Shown here in pieces: positions 59,469-64,000 of a DNA stretch of 64,000 bases. The DNA comes from Amaricoccus solimangrovi. Its GTDB lineage: Bacteria; Pseudomonadota; Alphaproteobacteria; Rhodobacterales; Rhodobacteraceae. The position numbers and the translations under genes were made by a program. A model generated the notes under the pieces. It saw nothing but the letters and a program-made list of their open reading frames with translations. It had not been told where the DNA came from and made no database searches. Location of the stretch: the NCBI RefSeq assembly GCF_006385685.1, contig NZ_VFRP01000004.1, positions 207,876-271,875 on the forward strand, read 5' to 3'. The number at the start of each line of letters is the position of its first letter. Within the stretch, counting starts at the first letter, position 1.

Positions 59469-59777
59469 CTAGCCGCAGTAGACCCGGGCCACCTTGTCGC
59501 CCGATCCCACCTCGACGTTCATCCGGTCCTCGCGATGGTCCGTCGTCGCCGGCATCCCGGGGAAGAGCACCCGGGTTCCCTCCGGCAGCGCCGCGGGATC
59601 GAGCGTCGCGGCGCTCTGCCCGACGAGGCTCTGATGATCGATCGCGCCGCAGCTGTCGCGTCCGGATCCCGCGGAGGCCGCGGCGACCTCCTCGCCCCCG
59701 GATCTCAGCCCGGCGCAGGCGCCGAGCGCCAGCAGGGCGCCAAGGCCGAGACAGGCCGCGCGGAACGGATGATTCAT
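59469..59777 (-). CDS. I78-family peptidase inhibitor-like lipoprotein
   Basis: A 102-residue lipoprotein precursor with the lipobox LGAC (acylated cysteine at about residue 21). The mature domain has the I78 pattern: LVGQSAATLD, then GTRVLFPGMPATTDHREDRM followed by NVEVGSGDKVARVYCG. I78 proteins are small proteins named after a fungal serine-protease inhibitor. Two cysteines (about 43 and 101) may form a disulfide. It diverges from the hybrid histidine kinase gene. Confidence 0.85.
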   Translation of the reverse strand: MNHPFRAACLGLGALLALGACAGLRSGGEEVAAASAGSGRDSCGAIDHQSLVGQSAATLDPAALPEGTRVLFPGMPATTDHREDRMNVEVGSGDKVARVYCG

Positions 59778-59984
59778 GGTCGCTCTCCTCGCATCTCGAT
59801 GCCCGCGGAGGCAATCACGCGGCGTCCGGGAACACAAGCCACCCCCACCCGAGCCGGGGAGGCGAGAGTAGATCATCTCTAAGTTGTAAAATCGCTTTCG
59901 CTCCGCGATCCCTTCGCCTATCCTTCCTTCATGCGAACGGCCTCGCGGCGAGCCTCGTGCTTCAGGAAAGGATGTCTCGGGGGC

Positions 59985-61757
59985 ATGAAATCCAGCCTGC
60001 AGCCTCGGATTCCGAAGTATCTGCCTGTCGTCGTCATCGCCGGCGCGAGCTTCCTCGTGGGTTTCGCGATCACGCGGCCGCCGGATCTCGGGCGCGCGCC
60101 CATCGGGGCCGCCGAGTGGATCGCCGCCCTTCCCGCCTCGCTCGCCGCGGTCACCGTGCTCGCGGGCGCGCTCGCCGCCGCGGGCCTGCTCGTTCGGCGG
60201 GTGCTTGGCACCCGGCCGGAGGCCGCTCCGGCTCTCGCGCTCGAGGCCGCGGGCATCGGGACGCGGGAAATCGATCCCGAGACGGGCATGCTCTCCTGCG
60301 ACGCGCGCGCCCGCGACCTGCTCGGCCTGACGGAGCGGCGCTGCGCGGAGGCGGACTGGCTCGCCCGGATGCGCCCGGAGGATCGGACCGAGGCGCTGGA
60401 CCAGACGCGCCGGGCGCGCGGCTCCGGGCGGAGCGTCGCCATCCTCTACCGTGTGACGCTCCCGGACGGGCGGACCCGCTGGATCGAGGACATGCTCGCC
60501 CCGATCCCCGGCGGCCGGCTGATCGCGCTGCTCCGCGACGTGACCGAGCAGCGCGAGGCGGCGGAGCGGCTGCGCTTGCGCCAGGGCCAGGCCGAGGCCA
60601 CCGCCGAGGAAACGGCGCGCTTCCTCGCCGTGATGAGCCACGAGATCCGCACGCCGATGACCTGCGTCCTCGGCATGCTCGACCTGCTGACCGACGAGCC
60701 GGACGCGCGGACCCGGGCCGAACGGCTCGAGATCGCGCGCCGCTCGGCCGGCGCGCTGCTCGCGATCCTGAACGACGTGCTCGCCTTCTCCCGCGCGGAG
60801 GGCGGTCGGTTCGAGCTCAGGCCGGTCCCGACGGAGCCGGGGCGCCTCGTCGCGGAGGTCATGGACATGATGCTGCCCCGGGTCGAGCCGAAGGGCGTCG
60901 CGCTCGACTGGACCATCGCCCCCGACGTGCCGGAGCGGGTGCTGACGGATCCCGGCCGCATCCGGCAGATCCTCGTGAACCTCGTCGGCAACGCCGCGAA
61001 ATTCACCGACCAGGGCGAGATCGCCCTGCGCGTCGAACGCGCCGACGCCCCCCCGGGCCGGATGGCGCTGGCCTTCGAGGTGCGCGACAGCGGCGTCGGC
61101 ATGGCGCCGGACGTGCTGGAGCGGGTGTTCGACCGTTTCGTGCGCGACGAATCCGCCGGCGCCGGGCGCGAGGCCGGCACGGGGCTCGGCCTCGCGATCT
61201 CCAGGCACCTCGCGCAGCTGATGGGAGGCACGATCGAGATGACGAGCGCCCCCGGCGCGGGCAGCGTCGCGCGCTTCGTGATCCCGGTCGAGCGGGCCGA
61301 CGCCCCCGCGCGCGAGGCGCCCCCGGCGGAGGAGAGCACCGAGGCTCCCGGCCCGTTGCGCGTCCTCGTCGCCGAGGACAATGCGACCAACCGTTATCTC
61401 GTGCGCGCCCTGCTGGAGCGCGAGGGGCACGAGGTGACGACCGTCGCCGACGGGATCGAGGCGGTGGCGGCGGCGGACCAGGGTTTCGACGTGATCCTGA
61501 TGGACGTGCAGATGCCGCGGATGGACGGCGCGACGGCCACGCGGGCGATCCGGACTTCCGGCCTCGCCAGCGCCCGGACGCCGATTATCGCGCTGACGGC
61601 GAACGCGCTCGCCGCCGATCGGCGGATCTATCTCTCGGCGGGGATGAGCGACTACGTGTCGAAACCGATCGAGCTCGCCGCGCTCAACGGCGCGCTGGCG
61701 CGGGCCGCGCGGAGCCGGCGGGCGCGGGCCGAGGCGGAGCGGCCCGTCAGCGGCTGA
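59985..61757 (+). CDS. Hybrid sensor histidine kinase with C-terminal receiver domain
   Basis: A 590-residue membrane-bound hybrid kinase. Two membrane helices (about 12-30 and 45-68) are followed by a PAS domain (about 80-190), the histidine phosphotransfer region FLAVMSHEIRTPMTCVLGML with H219, the ATPase domain with NLVGNAAKFTDQGEIAL, DSGVGM and TGLGLAISRHL, and a receiver domain with the phosphoacceptor D507 in ILMDVQMPRMDG and K560 in VSKPIE. There is no output domain, so a separate phosphotransfer partner is expected. An ATG at 59931 would add 18 residues. Its end overlaps the convergent hydrolase gene by 11 bases. Confidence 0.92.
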   Translation: MKSSLQPRIPKYLPVVVIAGASFLVGFAITRPPDLGRAPIGAAEWIAALPASLAAVTVLAGALAAAGLLVRRVLGTRPEAAPALALEAAGIGTREIDPETGMLSCDARARDLLGLTERRCAEADWLARMRPEDRTEALDQTRRARGSGRSVAILYRVTLPDGRTRWIEDMLAPIPGGRLIALLRDVTEQREAAERLRLRQGQAEATAEETARFLAVMSHEIRTPMTCVLGMLDLLTDEPDARTRAERLEIARRSAGALLAILNDVLAFSRAEGGRFELRPVPTEPGRLVAEVMDMMLPRVEPKGVALDWTIAPDVPERVLTDPGRIRQILVNLVGNAAKFTDQGEIALRVERADAPPGRMALAFEVRDSGVGMAPDVLERVFDRFVRDESAGAGREAGTGLGLAISRHLAQLMGGTIEMTSAPGAGSVARFVIPVERADAPAREAPPAEESTEAPGPLRVLVAEDNATNRYLVRALLEREGHEVTTVADGIEAVAAADQGFDVILMDVQMPRMDGATATRAIRTSGLASARTPIIALTANALAADRRIYLSAGMSDYVSKPIELAALNGALARAARSRRARAEAERPVSG

Positions 61758-63786
61758 GCAGGGCGAGATTGGCGGCGGCGCCGAGCGCCGCGGCCGAGAG
61801 GAGCGACAGATAGACCCGGCCGGGCAGCGACCGCTGCCCCGTCGCCCAGACCGCGACCGCGGCCCCGAGCAGGCCGAGCCCGGCGAGACCGATCGCCGCC
61901 GGCAGGCTCCGCACCCAGGACCAGCGCGCCGGGATCGCCCCCATGACGACGAGCGTCTGCTCGTTCACCAGCGTCGAGCCGACGGCCAGCACCAGCCCCG
62001 CGAGGCAGAGCACCGCGAGCAGCGCCGCCGCCGCCGCGAGCCAGGGCGCGGAGCGCGACAGCCGCCCCGCCGCGCCCGCGACGGCCCTCGGCGGGGGCCG
62101 CCCGCTCAGCCGCGCGATGAGCGCGCCGAGCGGATAGACGAACAGCGCCGTGGCGAGCACGATGGCCGCCAGCACCGCCGGGATCGCCAGAACGCCCGAG
62201 AGCGCGATCCCCCGGACTCCTTCCGTTGCCATCAGCCGCCGCAGCGTGCCGAGAAAGATCACGTCGTCGGCGGTCACGAATTCCCGCGGCGGATCCGCCG
62301 CGCAGGCGGTGTCGAGCGGCGCGGCGGGGTCGTCGAGAAAGGCTGCGATGATCCGGTTCGCGCAGGCGCTCGCCATCGCCTGGCCATGCGCGCCGGCGAG
62401 AAAGACCACGTGGCGCGCGTTCGGCAGCGTCGGCAGCAACTTCTCCGCGTAGGCGGGCGGCGTGATCGGGTCGAAATCGCCGGAGAGCAGCAGCGCCGGC
62501 AGATCGCTCGCCACCGGCGCGAGATCCCCGCGCGGCAGCGGCGGCACGCCCCAGTCGCGGCAGACCCGCGCCGCGACCTCCGCCTGGGCGCGGGTCGCCT
62601 CGGCGAGCCTCGGCATCACCCCGGGAAAGTCCATCGCCGCCGCGTCGACATCACCGTGATCGGCGCAGGTCACCGTCATGTGCATCCCCTCGGCCATCGA
62701 GGTATCGAACAGCGTCGCCGGCAGGAGCAGCGTGGTCAGCAGCGTGAAATCGCCCTTGTCGGCGCGATCGATGACGAGCGGCGCCAGATCGTGCAGATCC
62801 GAATAAAGCGCGCCGTAGATCGCCCCCTCCAGCATGTCGCCGGTCAGGCGGACCTCCACCGGCTCGCTCGCCGGCCCGGCCGCGCCGTCGGGCAGCGGCA
62901 CGACGGTCACTGTGACCGGATCCGCGTTCAGCCGGTCGACCAGCGCGAGATAGCGCGCGGCGAGATCGGGGAAGGCCTTCGCGCAGCGGGGCGCGGCGGC
63001 GCAGCCGCGCAGGTATTTCTCGCCGATCCGCTGCTGGGCGAAGGCGGGCTCGGTGAAGAGGTCGTAGTCGAGCGGCACCACCGCGTCGAGCACGACGGCC
63101 GAGAGGATCCCGGGGTGGCGGCGCATCAGGAACTGGCCGAGTTCGGAACCGTAGGAGACGCCGTAGAAGGCGATCCGGTCGAAGCCGAGCGTGTCGCGGA
63201 TCGCCGCCACGTCGTCCGCGCTCGCCGCCGACTGATAGGCGCCGAGGTCGATGCCCGCGGCCCTGAGTCGCGCGCCGCAGACCTGCATCGCCGCGAAGAA
63301 GGCCGCGTCCTCGGAAGTCGCCGAATCCACCCCGGCCGCGCTCGCGCGCTCGGCGTCGGCGAGTTCCGGACAGGTCAGCGCCGGTTTCGAGAAGCCTGTG
63401 CCGCGCTGGTCCCAGAGCACGAGGGGCCGGTTCCGCGCGGGCCGCGCCCGGGGGTCGTCGAGCAGCGCCTGGGCGAAGGATCCGATGGTGCCGACACCGG
63501 GCCCGCCCTGCGCCATGAAGAGCGGCTCCGGCGCGGCGGGCTCGTCGACCGGCGCGAGGATCGCCACCGCGAGATCGATCCGGGGCGAGGCGCCGAGATC
63601 CCGGCGCTCGCGCACGCTGACGAAACCGCACTCCGCCCCGCGCCCTTCCGGAGGTGACAGGCTGAACGTCGCGCAATCGGCCGCGGTCCAGCCCGCCCCA
63701 CGCGGGAGCGCGGGAGACGGCGGCTGCGCGGACGCGGCGAGCGGGCCGAGCAACAGGAACAGGAGCGCGATGAACCACCTGAACAC
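61747..63786 (-). CDS. Secreted alpha/beta hydrolase (S33 peptidase-like) with C-terminal membrane domain
   Basis: A 679-residue protein. A signal peptide (MFRWFIALLFLLLGPLAASA, cut about residue 20) leads to an alpha/beta hydrolase of the proline iminopeptidase/tripeptidyl type: MAQGGPGVGTIGS (oxyanion region), LWDQRGTGFSKP, the nucleophile serine in GVSYGSELGQF (about 211), the acidic residue in SGDFDPITPP (about 436) and the histidine in AGAHGQAM. From about residue 520 four or five membrane helices follow, an unusual fusion that would tether the enzyme to the membrane. The start is GTG 63786, with a GGAG site. Confidence 0.85.
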   Translation of the reverse strand: MFRWFIALLFLLLGPLAASAQPPSPALPRGAGWTAADCATFSLSPPEGRGAECGFVSVRERRDLGASPRIDLAVAILAPVDEPAAPEPLFMAQGGPGVGTIGSFAQALLDDPRARPARNRPLVLWDQRGTGFSKPALTCPELADAERASAAGVDSATSEDAAFFAAMQVCGARLRAAGIDLGAYQSAASADDVAAIRDTLGFDRIAFYGVSYGSELGQFLMRRHPGILSAVVLDAVVPLDYDLFTEPAFAQQRIGEKYLRGCAAAPRCAKAFPDLAARYLALVDRLNADPVTVTVVPLPDGAAGPASEPVEVRLTGDMLEGAIYGALYSDLHDLAPLVIDRADKGDFTLLTTLLLPATLFDTSMAEGMHMTVTCADHGDVDAAAMDFPGVMPRLAEATRAQAEVAARVCRDWGVPPLPRGDLAPVASDLPALLLSGDFDPITPPAYAEKLLPTLPNARHVVFLAGAHGQAMASACANRIIAAFLDDPAAPLDTACAADPPREFVTADDVIFLGTLRRLMATEGVRGIALSGVLAIPAVLAAIVLATALFVYPLGALIARLSGRPPPRAVAGAAGRLSRSAPWLAAAAALLAVLCLAGLVLAVGSTLVNEQTLVVMGAIPARWSWVRSLPAAIGLAGLGLLGAAVAVWATGQRSLPGRVYLSLLSAAALGAAANLALLSR

Positions 63787-63880
63787 CGTCGCTCCCCCCT
63801 CCGTTCTCCGGAGAAACTCTGGTCCCCGCCGGGTCGCATTGCAAGCGGCGAGGAGGGCCGGTTCCCGCCCGCGGGAGGTG

Positions 63881-63904
63881 GACGCCCCACGCGGGCGGGG
63901 CGTC
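63881..63904 (-). terminator. Hairpin after acs
   Basis: GACGCCCC (63881-63888) and GGGGCGTC (63897-63904) pair around an eight-base loop, eight bases beyond the acs stop codon in the minus direction. There is no T-run. Confidence 0.45.
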
Positions 63905-63911
63905 CGTCGCC

Positions 63912-64000
63912 TCAGGCGCGGTTCATGCGGTTGTCGATGAGGTCCTCGACGACGGTTGGATCGGCGAGGGTGGAGGTGTCGCCGAGGGCGGCGTAGTCGT
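63912..64000 (-). CDS. acs: Acetyl-CoA synthetase, C-terminal end only (cut by window edge)
   Basis: Only the last 28 residues are present: DYAALGDTSTLADPTVVEDL followed by IDNRMNRA and a TGA stop. The LGDTSTLADP segment is the characteristic C-terminus of AMP-forming acetate-CoA ligase, close to the reactive lysine that lies just outside the window. A hairpin follows the stop. Identification rests on this short but distinctive match. Confidence 0.85.
   Translation of the reverse strand, partial: DYAALGDTSTLADPTVVEDLIDNRMNRA

Overview
The window is a high-GC (roughly 70%) chromosomal segment from an alphaproteobacterium, most likely in the order Rhodobacterales. Support comes from the gene order rpoH-rluD / small membrane protein / dnaG-rpoD, the divergent arrangement secA against ppiC-argJ-mutT, an Entner-Doudoroff gene block joined to an agl-type sugar transporter, and a GANTC cluster and an EcfG-type promoter, both alphaproteobacterial signals. 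The genus cannot be fixed from the sequence alone. The segment is almost wholly core or metabolic DNA. I see no CRISPR array, integrase, transposase or prophage. No stretch longer than 300 bases lacks a gene.

Layout. 1-6.1 kb: information-processing block with rpoH (cut by the window start), rluD, a small membrane protein, dnaG and rpoD. 6.1-7.15 kb: a small accessory patch directly behind rpoD, holding an AT-richer orphan membrane protein and a YefM-YoeB toxin-antitoxin pair. 7.2-10.2 kb: sulfurtransferase sseA, a GNAT acetyltransferase, an aromatic/aspartate aminotransferase and a cold-shock protein. 10.3-16.35 kb: dapB, then rbfA-truB, a phospholipase D-like protein, a small lipoprotein, map, a molybdopterin-binding (CinA-like) protein and tRNA-Leu(TAA). 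16.4-25.2 kb: an MdtD-like exporter, an ATP-dependent DNA ligase with its partner exonuclease, a CsbD protein and an RND efflux pump with its adaptor. 25.5-30.9 kb: a duplicated-domain lipoprotein, a MarR regulator, nitrilase-like hydrolase, glutaredoxin, ComF, a methyltransferase, ferrochelatase hemH and a 65-residue unknown. 31-37.7 kb: mutT-argJ-ppiC diverging from secA, then an HD hydrolase and a DUF1810 protein. 38-42.1 kb: a glycosyltransferase, an ABC importer of unknown substrate and an RluA-type synthase. 42.1-56.9 kb: the sugar region. 57-64 kb: uppS with a polyprenyl-phosphate sugar-phosphate transferase, a small stress-type protein, an I78 inhibitor lipoprotein, a hybrid histidine kinase, a membrane-anchored S33 hydrolase, and the last codons of acs.

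How the genes fit together. The sugar region reads as one pathway on the minus strand. AglEFGK imports a glucoside, a fructokinase-like PfkB kinase phosphorylates a hexose, and Zwf, Pgl, Edd and Eda take glucose-6-phosphate to pyruvate and glyceraldehyde-3-phosphate, with Pgi linking fructose- and glucose-6-phosphate. The divergent LacI regulator (aglR-like) lies between two operator-like palindromes and is followed by a GH1 beta-glucosidase. The usual GH13 alpha-glucosidase gene aglA is not present between aglG and aglK, which raises the possibility that this system handles beta-glucosides.

The strongest unexplained signals are four GANTC sites in 33 bases upstream of rpoD, three of them at exact 10-base spacing; an AT-rich palindromic repeat pair between pgi and the RluA gene; a leaderless promoter with operator palindromes at yefM-yoeB; a perfect GGAAC-N16-CGTT element before a 60-residue protein; and the missing aglA. 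I did not find a clear new multi-gene system.
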